Shown: positions 55,144 through 64,000, counted from the stretch's first letter. The stretch is DNA of 64,000 nt from SSSZ01 sp016790965 (GCA_016790965.1 JAEUNZ010000020.1:1-64000); one strand, 5' to 3'. Program-made: numbers and translations. Notes: a model not told the origin generated them from the letters alone.

Positions 55144-56064
55144 TCAGCCCAGGCCGCGGGGCATGGGAAAACTGACGGTTTCGGGCTTACCATCAAGATC
55201 GGCCAACTGTTCGACTCCAAGAGCACGCAGGCGGGCCACGACTCCGCCAACCAAGGTTTCCGGCGCAGAGGCCCCGGCGGTGAGGCCCACAACCTGCGCA
55301 CCATCCAACCACTGCGGATCGATATCCTGCGGCCCGTCCACCAAGTGTGCCCTGCGTCCATGCTGGAGGGCCACTTCCCTTAGGCGCCGGGAATTGGAAC
55401 TGTTTTGCGATCCAACCACGATGACCAGATCGGCATCCCGAGAGAGCTGCTTAACGGCATCCTGGCGATTTTGAGTGGCGTAACAAATGTCATCTTTCTT
55501 GGGCCCTACGATTTCAGGAAATCGTTCGCGTAGCGCCTCTACGATCTGCGCGGCATCCTCGACCGACAGGGTAGTCTGGGTCACGTAGGCGAGCTGTGCT
55601 GCGTCGCTTACATGCAGGCGCGCTACATCGTCGACCCTTTCCACGAGATACATGCCACCACCCCCCTGCCCCATCGTCCCTTCGACCTCAGGGTGCCCCT
55701 TGTGGCCGATCATGATGACCTCGCGGCCCTGGGCGCGCATCTTGGCGACTTCGACATGGACTTTGGTCACCAGGGGGCAGGTGGCATCAAAGACCTTCAG
55801 GCCGCGCTTTTCTGCCTCTTCTCGCACGGACTTGGAGACGCCGTGGGCGCTGAAGATGACGGTGGCACCGGTAGGCACCTCGTCCAGTTCCTCCACAAAA
55901 ACAGCACCCTTGGCTCGCAAGTCGTCGCAGACAAACTTGTTGTGCACCACTTCGTGGCGCACGTAGATGGGGGCGCCGAATTTTTCCAGAGCGCGTTCGA
56001 CGATGGCGATGGCGCGCTCGACGCCAGCGCAGAAGCCGCGGGGGTTGGCCAGAAGTACCTGCAT
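55144..56064 (-). CDS. ispH: 4-hydroxy-3-methylbut-2-enyl diphosphate reductase
   Basis: 306-aa iron-sulfur enzyme, last step of the MEP isoprenoid pathway. The three cluster cysteines are in NPRGFCAGVERAI, DATCPLVTKVH and KDDICYATQNRQ; YVRHEVVHNKFV and GLTAGASAPETLV are further signatures. The start overlaps the fkpB stop by one base. Order lspA-fkpB-ispH is conserved in proteobacteria. Confidence 0.97.
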   Translation of the reverse strand: MQVLLANPRGFCAGVERAIAIVERALEKFGAPIYVRHEVVHNKFVCDDLRAKGAVFVEELDEVPTGATVIFSAHGVSKSVREEAEKRGLKVFDATCPLVTKVHVEVAKMRAQGREVIMIGHKGHPEVEGTMGQGGGGMYLVERVDDVARLHVSDAAQLAYVTQTTLSVEDAAQIVEALRERFPEIVGPKKDDICYATQNRQDAVKQLSRDADLVIVVGSQNSSNSRRLREVALQHGRRAHLVDGPQDIDPQWLDGAQVVGLTAGASAPETLVGGVVARLRALGVEQLADLDGKPETVSFPMPRGLG

Positions 56065-56504
56065 TACATGATTCCGATGATTTCCACCTCGAAGCGGATG
56101 GGCTTGCCCGCCATGGGGTGGTTGAAGTCGAAGAGAGCCGAGTCGGCGGTCAGTTCCCGCAGGAATCCGGCGAAGGTGGCGCCGTTGGGGGCCCCGAATT
56201 CGACGACGGAGTTTTCCTTGAGTTCCATGTCCGCCGGCAAGGCGGCGCGGGCGATGCGCTCGACGAGGCGCGGGTTATGGACGCCGAAGGCCTCTTCCGG
56301 CTCCAATTGAAAGACGAAGCGCTCGTGGGCGGACAGGCCTACCAGACAGGACTCCAGGTTTTCCGCCAGCTGGCCGCTGCCCATCTGTAGGGTTGCCGGG
56401 CTCATGTCGAAGGTGGAGAGGAACTCTTCGCCCTCTAGCGTCGTGATGCGGTAGTGCAGCGTCAGATAGCTGTCTGAGCGGACCGTCTTGGCGGCTTCTG
56501 TCAT
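56064..56504 (-). CDS. fkpB: FKBP-type peptidyl-prolyl isomerase (FkpB/SlpA)
   Basis: 146-aa SlyD/FkpB-like prolyl isomerase. Family landmarks: LTLHYRITTLEGEEFLSTFD, LQMGSGQLAENLESCLVGL, EAFGVHNPRLVERI and DFNHPMAGKPIRFEVEIIGI. It has no histidine-rich tail, which separates it from SlyD. Located between lspA (4-base gap) and ispH (1-base overlap), the conserved context of fkpB. Confidence 0.93.
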   Translation of the reverse strand: MTEAAKTVRSDSYLTLHYRITTLEGEEFLSTFDMSPATLQMGSGQLAENLESCLVGLSAHERFVFQLEPEEAFGVHNPRLVERIARAALPADMELKENSVVEFGAPNGATFAGFLRELTADSALFDFNHPMAGKPIRFEVEIIGIM

Positions 56505-56508
56505 GGTT

Positions 56509-56997
56509 TTATTCCTTGGCGGTCTTGCCCTTGGCGAGGAACAATTGCTCCCAGACCAGCAGGACGGCGCCGATGGTGATGGCCGAATCGGCCACGTTGA
56601 AGGCGGGGAAGTAATAGCCTGCGGCGTGCCACTGGACGAAATCGACCACGGCGCCGAAGCGGATGCGGTCTATAACGTTGCCCAGGGCGCCGCCCATGAT
56701 GAGGGCCAGGGCCGAGGCCAGCAGGCGCTCGCCGGCATGGCGGCGGAGCATGAGGGCAATCCAGGCGGAAACGCCAATGGCCAGGATGGAAAAGAACCAG
56801 CGCTGCCAGCCCGGCTGGTCGGCGAGGAAGCTGAAGGCGGCTCCGGGGTTGTAGGTCAGCACCCAGTTCCAGAACGGCGCCACGTACAGCGTTTCACCGA
56901 ACTGCAGCTTGGCCAAGACAACCCACTTGCTGAGCTGATCGAGGACGATGACCCCCGCCGCCAGCCCGTACCAGCGGGCCGGGTTAGGCGTGGGCAC
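56509..56997 (-). CDS. lspA: Prolipoprotein signal peptidase
   Basis: 162-aa inner-membrane aspartyl protease that cleaves lipoprotein signal peptides. Four transmembrane segments and the catalytic aspartates in GNVIDRIRFGAVVDFVQWH and FNVADSAITIGAVLL are present, along with VLTYNPGAAFSFL. The start is taken as GTG at 56997, inside the ileS 3' end (14-base overlap); longer ATG frames extend far into ileS and have no family support. Confidence 0.92.
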   Translation of the reverse strand: MPTPNPARWYGLAAGVIVLDQLSKWVVLAKLQFGETLYVAPFWNWVLTYNPGAAFSFLADQPGWQRWFFSILAIGVSAWIALMLRRHAGERLLASALALIMGGALGNVIDRIRFGAVVDFVQWHAAGYYFPAFNVADSAITIGAVLLVWEQLFLAKGKTAKE

Positions 56998-59782
56998 GGG
57001 CCTCGCCTTCGCCGTACAGGTTGCTGACACAGCGGCCACACAGGGTCGGATGCTCGGCATTGGCGCCGACATCCTCCCGCACGTGCCAGCAGCGTTCGCA
57101 CTTCTGGTGGGGCGCCGGAGTCACCACGACCGCCTCGGCATCGGCCTTGACCACGGTCACCTTGGAGGTGATGAGGACGAACTTCAGGTCGTCGCCCAGG
57201 GAGGCCAGCAGATCGTACTCCTCACCGCCACAACGAATTTCCACCTCTGCCTGCAACGAGGAACCGATCTTGCCCGCCTCCCGCTGTTCTTCCAGGGCCT
57301 TGGTCACTTCGCCACGGACGGCACGCACCTGACTCCATTTGGCCAGCAGGTCACCCTCTCCTTCCGGTTTGGGCAGTTCGTGCCAGAGGTGCAGCATGAC
57401 CGAGTCGTCGGCCTTGCCGCTGACGATGGCCCAGATTTCCTCGGCGGTGAAGGTGAGGATGGGCGCCATCAGGCGCACGAAGGCCTGCAGGATGTGCCAC
57501 AGGGCCGATTGCGCCGAGCGGCGGGCGACAGAGGCCGATGCCGTGGTGTAGAGCCGATCCTTGAGAATATCCAGGTAGAAGCCGCCGAGATCCTCGGAAC
57601 AGAAGGTCTGCAGGGCCTGGACGACGCGGTGGAACTCGTAGCGCTCGTAGTCGGCGGTGCAATCCGTCTGCAGCTCCCGGGTCAGAGCCAAGGCGTAGCG
57701 GTCGATTTCCAGCCACTGGTCGACGGGCAGCATGTCCTTGGCCGCGTCGAAGTCGGCGGTGTTGGCCAGCAGGAAGCGGAGCGTATTGCGGATGCGGCGG
57801 TACGCCTCCACCACCCGCTTGAGGATTTCGTCGGAAATGGACAACTCGCCGGAATAGTCGGTGGAAGCCGTCCACAGGCGCAGGATCTCGGCCCCCATCT
57901 TGTCCGACACCTGCTGCGGCGCGATGACGTTGCCCTTGGACTTGGACATCTTGTGGCCCTTGCCGTCCACCACGAAGCCGTGGGTCAGCAAGGCCTTGTA
58001 GGGCGCACGACCGTCGATGGCGCAGCCGGAAAGGAGCGAACTCTGGAACCAACCCCGGTGCTGGTCGGAGCCTTCCAGGTAAAGGTCCGCCGGATACGTG
58101 TGCTGGGCGGCGTGGGAGCCGCGCATGACGTGCCAGTGGGTGGTGCCGGAATCGAACCAGACGTCCAGGGTGTCCTTCATCTTGACATACTGGCCGGCCT
58201 CGGCGCCCAACAGTTCGGCGGCATCCAGGCTGAACCAGGCTTCGATGCCAGCCTTTTCCACCCGCTGGGCGACCTGCTCGATCAGCTCCGCCGTGCGCGG
58301 ATGGGGCAGCCCTGTTTCCTTGTGCAGGAAGAAGGGGATAGGTACGCCCCAGTTACGCTGGCGGGAAACGCACCAGTCGGGGCGGGTCTTCATCATGGCC
58401 TCCAGGCGGGCGCGACCCCAGGCCGGGAAGAACTGGGTCTCGTCCACCGCCCGCTCGGCGATCCAGCGGAGCGTCGGCGCTTCCTCGGAAGACTTGTTCT
58501 CCATGCCGATGAACCACTGGGTGGTGGCGCGGAAGATGATGGGCGTCTTGTGGCGCCAGCAATGGGGGTAACTGTGCTGGATTTTCTCGACCTTCAAGAG
58601 CAGGCCGAGGGCTTCCAGTTCCTGCAGGACCAGGGGATTGGCCTCCCATACCGACTTGCCGGCCAGATCGCCGACAGACAATGCCGGCGTGTTGCCGAGG
58701 AACTTGCCGTCGTTGCCCACCGGGTTGTTCACCGGCAGGCCGTACTTACGACCGATGTTGTAATCGTCCACGCCGTGGGCGGGGGCGGTGTGGACCAAAC
58801 CGGTACCGGCATCCACGGTCACATGAGTGCCGCAGATGATGGCCACGTCGCGGTTGTAGAAAGGATGGCGCAGGGCCACCTGGTCCAGCTTGTCGCCGCT
58901 GCAGGAGCCGACCACGGTGCCTTCCAGGCCATAGCGCTTGAGGCAGGCATCGGCAAGCTCGCGCACCAGGATGAGGGCGCCCTTGGGGGTCTCGATCAGA
59001 TCGTAGGTCAGGTCGGGATGGACGCTCACCGCCTCGTTGGCCGGGAGGGTCCACGGGGTGGTGGTCCAGATGACGGCAAAGGCCGGCCCACGCAGGTGGG
59101 TGAGGCCGAAGGCGTGGGCTAGCTTCTCGGCGTGGTTGTCGTGGACCGGGAAGGCGACGTCGATGGCCGGCGAGGTCTTGTCCTCGTACTCCACCTCGGC
59201 TTCGGCCAGAGCGGAACCGCAATCGAGGCACCAGTTCACGGGCTTCAGGCCCTGGTAGAGGTAGCCCCGCTCCAGAATCTTGCCCAGGGCGCGCATCTCG
59301 TCGGCCTCGGCCTTGTAGGCCATGGTCAGGTAGGGATTGTTCCACTCGCCCAGCACACCGAGGCGGATGAAGTCCTTCTTCTGCCGCTCCACCTGCTCGG
59401 CGGCATAGGCGCGGGAGAGTTCGCGCACCTTGTCGGCGGGGATGGCCTTGCCGTGCTGCTTTTCGATCTGATGCTCGATGGGGAGGCCGTGGCAGTCCCA
59501 ACCCGGCACGTAGGGGGCGTCGAAACCGGCCAGGGTGCGGGAGCGGACGATGATGTCCTTCAAAATCTTGTTCACCGCATGGCCGATGTGGATATCGCCG
59601 TTGGCGTAGGGAGGGCCGTCGTGGAGCACGAAGCGGGGGCGGCCGGCACAGGCCTCGCGGATCTTCTGGTAGAGCCTCTTCTCTTGCCATTCCTTGACCC
59701 ACAGGGGCTCGCGTTTGGGCAGGTCGCCCCGCATCGGGAAGGGGGTGTCGGGAAGATTGAGGGTGTCCTTGTAGTCAGCCAT
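56984..59782 (-). CDS. ileS: Isoleucyl-tRNA synthetase
   Basis: 932-aa class I synthetase. HIGH motif in YANGDIHIGHAVNKILKD, KMSKS in GHKMSKSKGNV, editing domain (GIEAWFSLDAAELLG region is in the catalytic core; VIWTTTPWTLPANEAV in editing), and a C-terminal zinc site with four cysteines (CERCWHVRED and LCGRCVSNL). Start MADYKDTLNLPDTPFPMRG. Nine bases downstream of ribF and overlapping lspA, the conserved ribF-ileS-lspA order. Confidence 0.98.
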   Translation of the reverse strand: MADYKDTLNLPDTPFPMRGDLPKREPLWVKEWQEKRLYQKIREACAGRPRFVLHDGPPYANGDIHIGHAVNKILKDIIVRSRTLAGFDAPYVPGWDCHGLPIEHQIEKQHGKAIPADKVRELSRAYAAEQVERQKKDFIRLGVLGEWNNPYLTMAYKAEADEMRALGKILERGYLYQGLKPVNWCLDCGSALAEAEVEYEDKTSPAIDVAFPVHDNHAEKLAHAFGLTHLRGPAFAVIWTTTPWTLPANEAVSVHPDLTYDLIETPKGALILVRELADACLKRYGLEGTVVGSCSGDKLDQVALRHPFYNRDVAIICGTHVTVDAGTGLVHTAPAHGVDDYNIGRKYGLPVNNPVGNDGKFLGNTPALSVGDLAGKSVWEANPLVLQELEALGLLLKVEKIQHSYPHCWRHKTPIIFRATTQWFIGMENKSSEEAPTLRWIAERAVDETQFFPAWGRARLEAMMKTRPDWCVSRQRNWGVPIPFFLHKETGLPHPRTAELIEQVAQRVEKAGIEAWFSLDAAELLGAEAGQYVKMKDTLDVWFDSGTTHWHVMRGSHAAQHTYPADLYLEGSDQHRGWFQSSLLSGCAIDGRAPYKALLTHGFVVDGKGHKMSKSKGNVIAPQQVSDKMGAEILRLWTASTDYSGELSISDEILKRVVEAYRRIRNTLRFLLANTADFDAAKDMLPVDQWLEIDRYALALTRELQTDCTADYERYEFHRVVQALQTFCSEDLGGFYLDILKDRLYTTASASVARRSAQSALWHILQAFVRLMAPILTFTAEEIWAIVSGKADDSVMLHLWHELPKPEGEGDLLAKWSQVRAVRGEVTKALEEQREAGKIGSSLQAEVEIRCGGEEYDLLASLGDDLKFVLITSKVTVVKADAEAVVVTPAPHQKCERCWHVREDVGANAEHPTLCGRCVSNLYGEGEARAHA

Positions 59783-59791
59783 TGTGCGTGC

Positions 59792-60712
59792 TCACAGCTT
59801 GAAGTGGGCCCGGGCCGCCGCTGCATCCGCAGCAATCTGGGCCTTGAGGGCGTCGAAATTGGAAAAACGTTGCTCGTCCCGCAATTTGTGGACGAAGCGC
59901 ACCGAAAGGTGGGCGCCGTAGATGTCGCGGTCGAAATCGAAGAGATGGATTTCCAGCAGGGGCCGGGTTCCGCCCAGGGTCGGGCGGACCCCCAGATTGG
60001 CGACGCCGGGCCAGGGCCGCTCGCCCAGCCCACCCACCTCGACGCAGAAAACGCCTGTCATGGGGAGGGGATTGTGCTTGATGCGGATATTCGCCGTACG
60101 AAAACCCAGTTGCCGCCCCACCTTGTCGCCATGGACGACCTTACCGTCGATGATGTACGGGCGGCCGAGGAGGCGTGCTGCTCGCTCCATGTCGCCGCCC
60201 GCCAGGGCTTCCCGCACTCCGGAACTGGAAACCCGCTCCCCATCCACGGTAACCGACCCCATGGCCTCCACCACGAAACCGCGCCTGCGACCCGCCTGTT
60301 CGAGGAGGGTGAAATCCCCCCGCCGCCCCCGGCCAAAGCGAAAATCGTCGCCGACGACCACATGTCGAATACGCAGGGCGCCAAGCAATACCTGACCGAT
60401 GAATTCCTCCGCTTCCAGCGCAGCGAAGCGCGCATCGAAATGGCACAGCATCGCTTGTTGGGCACCGCATTCGGCCAATAGCTCCAGTTTCTCGCGCAAG
60501 GTGGTGAGGCGGGCTGGCGCAGATTCCGGACTGAAGAATTCCCGCGGATGCGGTTCGAAAGTCAGGACAGTAGGCGTCAATCCGCCGTCTCGGCCCACGG
60601 CGCCCAAACGTGCCACCAGGGCGGCATGGCCCCGGTGGACGCCGTCAAAATTGCCCACTGCAAGCACCGTAGGCGCCGGCACCGGCGTTGAGAATCCGCG
60701 AAAAACGCGCAT
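59792..60712 (-). CDS. ribF: Bifunctional riboflavin kinase / FAD synthetase
   Basis: 306-aa enzyme making FMN then FAD. N-terminal adenylyltransferase: VLAVGNFDGVHRGHAALVAR, VLTFEPHPREFF, VVGDDFRFGRGRRGD and SSSGVREALAGGD. C-terminal kinase: GRQLGFRTANIR, GVANLGVRPTLGG and EIHLFDFDRDIYG. Length is typical. Start 60712 gives MRVFRGFSTPVPAPTVLAVG; it heads the ileS-lspA-fkpB-ispH operon. Confidence 0.96.
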   Translation of the reverse strand: MRVFRGFSTPVPAPTVLAVGNFDGVHRGHAALVARLGAVGRDGGLTPTVLTFEPHPREFFSPESAPARLTTLREKLELLAECGAQQAMLCHFDARFAALEAEEFIGQVLLGALRIRHVVVGDDFRFGRGRRGDFTLLEQAGRRRGFVVEAMGSVTVDGERVSSSGVREALAGGDMERAARLLGRPYIIDGKVVHGDKVGRQLGFRTANIRIKHNPLPMTGVFCVEVGGLGERPWPGVANLGVRPTLGGTRPLLEIHLFDFDRDIYGAHLSVRFVHKLRDEQRFSNFDALKAQIAADAAAARAHFKL

Positions 60713-60880
60713 GCCAGACCCAAAAAAGCCTGAATTATAACGTTTTCGAGCCCTGCGGCCGGGGCGCCACAAGCCCGCCGCCTCAGGAAAAACGAATTCC
60801 CCCACCCGGACCGAACGATATAATCCCGCGATCCACTCATTCCCCGCCACCCCGTGCCCTCGGACCCCGCACCCGGCCCC

Positions 60881-61927
60881 ATGCTCCAACTCATCAGCCA
60901 CATCGTCCGCACATCTTCGAGGCGCGATCGCACCGAAATCAATGCGGCGCTGATCGACGCCATGGCCGATCTGTTCAACCCTGTTTCCGTCACCATATAC
61001 CGCTGCTACCCCAGCAGCCGAGGAACGGTGCTGTTCGCCTGTGCTGGAATCGCCTCCGGGGAGCGTTACGTCCATAACGCCTACCTTCCCGATCGTCGCT
61101 ACTGCCGCCCCATCGACGAGGAGCCGCTCCTCGCCCGCTGCCGCCGGGAACGTTCCGTAGCACTGGAATCCCTGCCCGGAGGAGCCGATCGCCTGGCCTT
61201 TCCCGTCATCCAACTGAACCAGCTGGTCTACGTTATTGAAATTGTCGTGTCCGAGGATTTCCCTGCCGACCTGCGTGTGCTGCTCCTAGGCGTGGCGGAA
61301 TATTTCGGCAATCACATCGGCCTGCTCGACTACGGCGAAACCGACACCCTGACGCAGCTTTCCAATCGCAAGACCTTCGACAAGCATCTCTTCGAACTCC
61401 TGGGCCGTGCCCAGGACGATTCCGCCAGCGCCGCGCCCCTCCCCCGCCAATCCCGCCGCAAGGCCGCCGGCTCCTCGGCCCACTGGCTGGCGGTCTGCGA
61501 CATCGATCGCTTCAAGTCCATCAACGACAACCACGGACACCTGATGGGCGACGAGGTCCTGGTCACCCTCTCGCAAATCATGCGCCGCAGCTTCCGCTTC
61601 GACGACCAGCTCTTCCGCTTCGGGGGCGAGGAATTCGTCGTCGTACTACAACCCACCCGAGCGGAGGATGCGCTGAAGGCTCTGGAGCGTTTCCGCCGCA
61701 ATGTCGAGTCCCACAACTTCACCCAGGTGGGCAAGGTGACGGTGAGCGTGGGCTTCAGCAGACTGAAGGCGACCGACACACCGACCGACGTCATCGACCG
61801 GGCCGACGAGGCCTTGTATTACTGCAAGGAAAATGGCCGCAATCGCGTCGCTTGCTACGAACACCTGGTGGACAGCGGTGCTCTGGAAGTCAAAGACGTT
61901 CAGTCGGGCGATATCGAGCTGTTCTGA
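60881..61927 (+). CDS. Diguanylate cyclase with N-terminal GAF-like domain
   Basis: 348-aa soluble protein. Residues 1-160 resemble a GAF-type sensor domain (LIDAMADLFNPVSVTIYRCY). The GGDEF domain has DTLTQLSNRKTFDKHL, CDIDRFKSINDNHGHLMGDE and an active GGEEF signature (FRFGGEEFVVVL), with an RFDD I-site five residues before it, so feedback inhibition is expected. ATG at 60881 is chosen over a GTG at 60854. It is divergent from ribF and convergent with the amidase gene; no partner gene adjoins it. Confidence 0.9.
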   Translation: MLQLISHIVRTSSRRDRTEINAALIDAMADLFNPVSVTIYRCYPSSRGTVLFACAGIASGERYVHNAYLPDRRYCRPIDEEPLLARCRRERSVALESLPGGADRLAFPVIQLNQLVYVIEIVVSEDFPADLRVLLLGVAEYFGNHIGLLDYGETDTLTQLSNRKTFDKHLFELLGRAQDDSASAAPLPRQSRRKAAGSSAHWLAVCDIDRFKSINDNHGHLMGDEVLVTLSQIMRRSFRFDDQLFRFGGEEFVVVLQPTRAEDALKALERFRRNVESHNFTQVGKVTVSVGFSRLKATDTPTDVIDRADEALYYCKENGRNRVACYEHLVDSGALEVKDVQSGDIELF

Positions 61928-61996
61928 GCCAGTCTCACCGGGGGGTTCGGTGGGAACCCGCTGGGGGTCGGCCGGCAAAGACTCGCCGTAGTCCCT

Positions 61997-63319
61997 TCAT
62001 CCCAGCGCGGCAAGGCGCGCCCTCGGAGCGGGCGGATGCTTGGTGAAGTACTGGCGAATCCCCCGCACGATGGCATCGGCGAGCTTGTCCTGGTAACGCG
62101 CGTCGTTCAGGCGACGCTCCTCCTCCGGATTGGAGATGAAAGCCGTCTCGACCAGGATGGAAGGGATATCCGGCGCTTTGAGCACGGCAAACCCCGCTTG
62201 CTCGACCTGAGCCTTGTGCAGGGTGTTGATAGAACCCAGTTCCCCCAGGACGTATTTGCCCAGCTTGAGGCTGTCATTAATGGTGGCAGTCTGGGAGAGG
62301 TCCAGCAGGGTCCGTGCCAGGAAAGGATCCTTGACGTCGAGATTGACCCCGCCGATGAGATCGGCCTCATTCTCCTTCTGCGCCAACCAGCGGGCCGCAG
62401 AACTCGACGCCCCCCGCTCGGAGAGCACGAAGACCGACGAGCCCCGGGCGTCTGGCTTGATCCAGGCGTCGGCGTGGATCGATACGAAGAGATCGGAATG
62501 GACGCGGCGCGCCTTCTGGACCCGGGTGCCGAGGGGAACGAAGAAATCCGAATCCCGGGTCAGCACGGCCCGCATATTGGTTTCGCTATCGATTCGGGTC
62601 TTGAGGCGCCGAGCAACCTCCAGAGTCACTTCCTTCTCATAGGTACCGCCCTTGCCCACCGCACCGGGATCTTCGCCGCCGTGGCCGGGGTCCAGCGTGA
62701 CCGTCACCAGGCGGTCCACCACTGGTCTGGCCGACTTGCGCGAAGTATGGACTTCGGGCGCCTCGACCGCCTCCGCCTTCTGGGGCGCCCGATTCTCCGC
62801 CGGCACATCGGCCGGCAAAGGTTCCACCGCTTCCTTCTTGCCCTCCATAAGAGCCAGGAGCGGATCGTGGGCCTCCACCGGATACACGTCGAGCACCAGG
62901 CGGTGGCCGTATTCCCCCACCGGTTTGAGCACGAAGACCTGGGGGGCCACCTTGACCTTCAGTTCCATGACCAGCCGCACCACGCCGGGCTTGAAGCGCC
63001 CCGCCCGGATGAGCTTGATGTAGGGATCGTCGGTGGCCACCTTGCGTGCCAGACTCTCCAGCACGCTGTCGAATTCCGCACCTTCGATATCCACCACCAG
63101 CCGATCCGGATTCTCGACCAGGAAATGGGAGAATTTGAGGGGAGCGTCGTGCTCCAGGGTCACGCGGGTGTAGTCCGCCGCGGGCCACACGCGGACCGCC
63201 AGGATGGCAGGAAGCCGGGCAGCCCCTTGCGCCAGGGGCGTCAGGGCGAGGACGAGGGCGGCGCCGCCGCCTTGAACGACGCGTCGGCGCACAGCCGAGA
63301 CGCGAGCTCCCTTACGCAT
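61997..63319 (-). CDS. amiC: N-acetylmuramoyl-L-alanine amidase (AmiC type)
   Basis: 440-aa periplasmic zinc amidase that splits septal peptidoglycan. A twin-arginine-type signal (RRRVVQGGGAALVLALTPLA) precedes an AMIN domain (about residues 40-145; VWPAADYTRVTLEHDAPLKF). The Amidase_3 domain (about 205-435) has zinc motif VTLDPGHGGEDPGAVG, SDLFVSIHADAW and the catalytic Glu of ILVETAFISNPEEE. The start at 63319 lies inside tsaE (79-base overlap), the common tsaE-amiC arrangement. Export by Tat is inferred. Confidence 0.92.
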   Translation of the reverse strand: MRKGARVSAVRRRVVQGGGAALVLALTPLAQGAARLPAILAVRVWPAADYTRVTLEHDAPLKFSHFLVENPDRLVVDIEGAEFDSVLESLARKVATDDPYIKLIRAGRFKPGVVRLVMELKVKVAPQVFVLKPVGEYGHRLVLDVYPVEAHDPLLALMEGKKEAVEPLPADVPAENRAPQKAEAVEAPEVHTSRKSARPVVDRLVTVTLDPGHGGEDPGAVGKGGTYEKEVTLEVARRLKTRIDSETNMRAVLTRDSDFFVPLGTRVQKARRVHSDLFVSIHADAWIKPDARGSSVFVLSERGASSSAARWLAQKENEADLIGGVNLDVKDPFLARTLLDLSQTATINDSLKLGKYVLGELGSINTLHKAQVEQAGFAVLKAPDIPSILVETAFISNPEEERRLNDARYQDKLADAIVRGIRQYFTKHPPAPRARLAALG

Positions 63320-63768
63320 GCATCGCCTCCTTCGCAGTAAGCGGTGACTTCGAGCTGGCGGCCGGTTCCGGCATAGCGCAGCACCAGGCAGAGGTCCGGC
63401 GGCGGAACGCAGCCCTGGGCACGTTCCGGCCATTCGACCAAGCATGCGGCGTCATCGCGAAAATACTCGTCCATCCCCGCATCGAGAAACTCCTCTGGTG
63501 ACTCGAAGCGATAAAAATCAAAGTGATATAAGTATAAGCTCGAAATTACGTAAACTTCAACCAGGGAATAGGTCGGGCTCTTCACCGGCCCCTGGTGCCC
63601 GAGACTGCGCAGCAGGGCCCGCACCATGGTCGTCTTGCCGGCCCCCAAATCCCCTTGCAGCCACACCACCATCCCCGGCCGCAGGGCCGCGCCCAGGGCC
63701 GCACCTGCCGCCAGGGTGGCGGCTTCGTCGGGCAGATCGAAAACGGCGGTAAGATCGGCGGGATGCAA
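63241..63768 (-). CDS. tsaE: tRNA threonylcarbamoyladenosine ATPase TsaE
   Basis: 175-aa ATPase of the t6A tRNA-modification complex. Walker A GDLGAGKTTMVRALLRSLG, switch PVKSPTYSLVEVY, HFDFYRFESPEEFLDAG and ECWP-like VEWPERA are present. The start is taken as TTG at 63768 (MHPADLTAVFDLPDEAATLA), because no ATG or GTG gives the right length; the longer frame runs antisense through queG. It overlaps the divergent queG start by 6 bases and amiC by 79. Confidence 0.88.
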   Translation of the reverse strand: MHPADLTAVFDLPDEAATLAAGAALGAALRPGMVVWLQGDLGAGKTTMVRALLRSLGHQGPVKSPTYSLVEVYVISSLYLYHFDFYRFESPEEFLDAGMDEYFRDDAACLVEWPERAQGCVPPPDLCLVLRYAGTGRQLEVTAYCEGGDACVRELASRLCADASFKAAAPPSSSP

Positions 63769-64000
63769 GATCGGGACTCCGGAAAGGACTACGCGGCAGT
63801 GGCCGAAGCCATCAAGGCCCGCGGACGGGAACTGGGGTTCGCCGCCCTGGGCATCGCCCGGGCCGAGGTCGGCGAAGCCGGGCAGCGGCTCAAGGACTGG
63901 CTGGACGCCGGTTACCACGGGGCCATGGATTATATGGCCCGCCATGCGGAATTGCGTGCCCGGCCAGATCTCCTGGTGCCGGGGACCCTGAGCGTCGTTT
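63763..64000 (+). CDS. queG: Epoxyqueuosine reductase QueG, N-terminal part (cut by window end)
   Basis: ATG at 63763 opens a frame that runs to the window edge (79 codons). It reads MQDRDSGKDYAAVAEAIKAR, then ELGFAALGIARAE and WLDAGYHGAMDYMARHAELR, followed by ARPDLLVPGTLSVV, which is the characteristic N-terminus of QueG (cobalamin and Fe-S enzyme in tRNA queuosine synthesis). The catalytic domains lie beyond the window. Divergent from tsaE with overlapping starts. Confidence 0.9.
   Translation, partial: MQDRDSGKDYAAVAEAIKARGRELGFAALGIARAEVGEAGQRLKDWLDAGYHGAMDYMARHAELRARPDLLVPGTLSVV

Noticed and set aside
56948..59122. Long 724-codon plus-strand frame opposite ileS
   Set aside because: It is the antisense shadow of a certain gene (ileS), kept open by high GC content; no family motif.

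Overview
The window is high-GC, gene-dense chromosomal DNA of a betaproteobacterium, most likely a member of the Rhodocyclales. The basis is gene content and order (trxA-rho-rpmE; ribF-ileS-lspA-fkpB-ispH followed by a minor-pilin/pilY1/pilE cluster; DUF2788 and DUF3579 proteins; DctS/DctR-type control of a TRAP transporter). This is inference from recognisable families; no 16S or tRNA gene was seen. There is no prophage, CRISPR array or intact insertion sequence. Mobile traces are limited to an IS3-type transposase stub near 8.04 kb, a 159-bp MITE-like element at 19.6 kb, and three copies of a dispersed hairpin repeat (8.3, 25.9 and 35.4 kb).

Layout. 0.1-6.0 kb: a C4-dicarboxylate-type TRAP transporter (dctM, dctQ, dctP on minus) with a divergent DctS/DctR two-component system and a perfect 14-bp palindrome between them. 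6.2-8.8 kb: trxA, rho, IS remnant, repeat, rpmE. 8.9-13.4 kb: membrane glycosyltransferase, oligoribonuclease, M48 metalloprotease, rsgA. 13.5-17.3 kb: a 969-aa hybrid histidine kinase facing a response regulator with a C-terminal ATPase domain. 17.4-30.8 kb: a flavoprotein plus two loci of the transglutaminase / circularly permuted ATP-grasp / alpha-E family, separated by an oppositely oriented, probably Fur-controlled operon (24-aa and 70-aa proteins, a coiled-coil protein and a DUF2325 protein). 31-35.3 kb: a FIST/NosP-like sensor overlapping a PAS-GGDEF-EAL protein. 35.5-40.5 kb: thiolase, CoA-type Nudix hydrolase, retropepsin-like protease, amidotransferase, YajQ, PpnP, DUF2788. 40.5-44.1 kb: argD-argF-argG, with a histone-H1-like tail fused to ArgG. 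44.3-46.9 kb: ParA-like ATPase, small unknowns, rpsT, TonB-like protein. 46.9-55 kb: type IV pilus genes fimT-pilV-pilW-pilX-pilY1-pilE. 55.1-60.7 kb: ribF-ileS-lspA-fkpB-ispH. 60.9-64 kb: diguanylate cyclase, amiC-type amidase, tsaE and the start of queG.

How it works together. The largest accessory theme is the amidoligase/transglutaminase system, present as one locus of three genes (one an ATP-grasp::alpha-E fusion) and a second of two separate genes; the proteasome-like Anbu subunit found with such genes elsewhere is not in the window. A second theme is c-di-GMP (a PAS-GGDEF-EAL protein paired with a likely NO/haem sensor, a stand-alone GGDEF protein, YajQ), next to a full minor-pilin/PilY1 set. 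The best candidates for new biology are the Fur-box small-protein/DUF2325 operon, the ArgG tail, the MITE, the dispersed repeat family and a three-fold cysteine repeat in PilY1.
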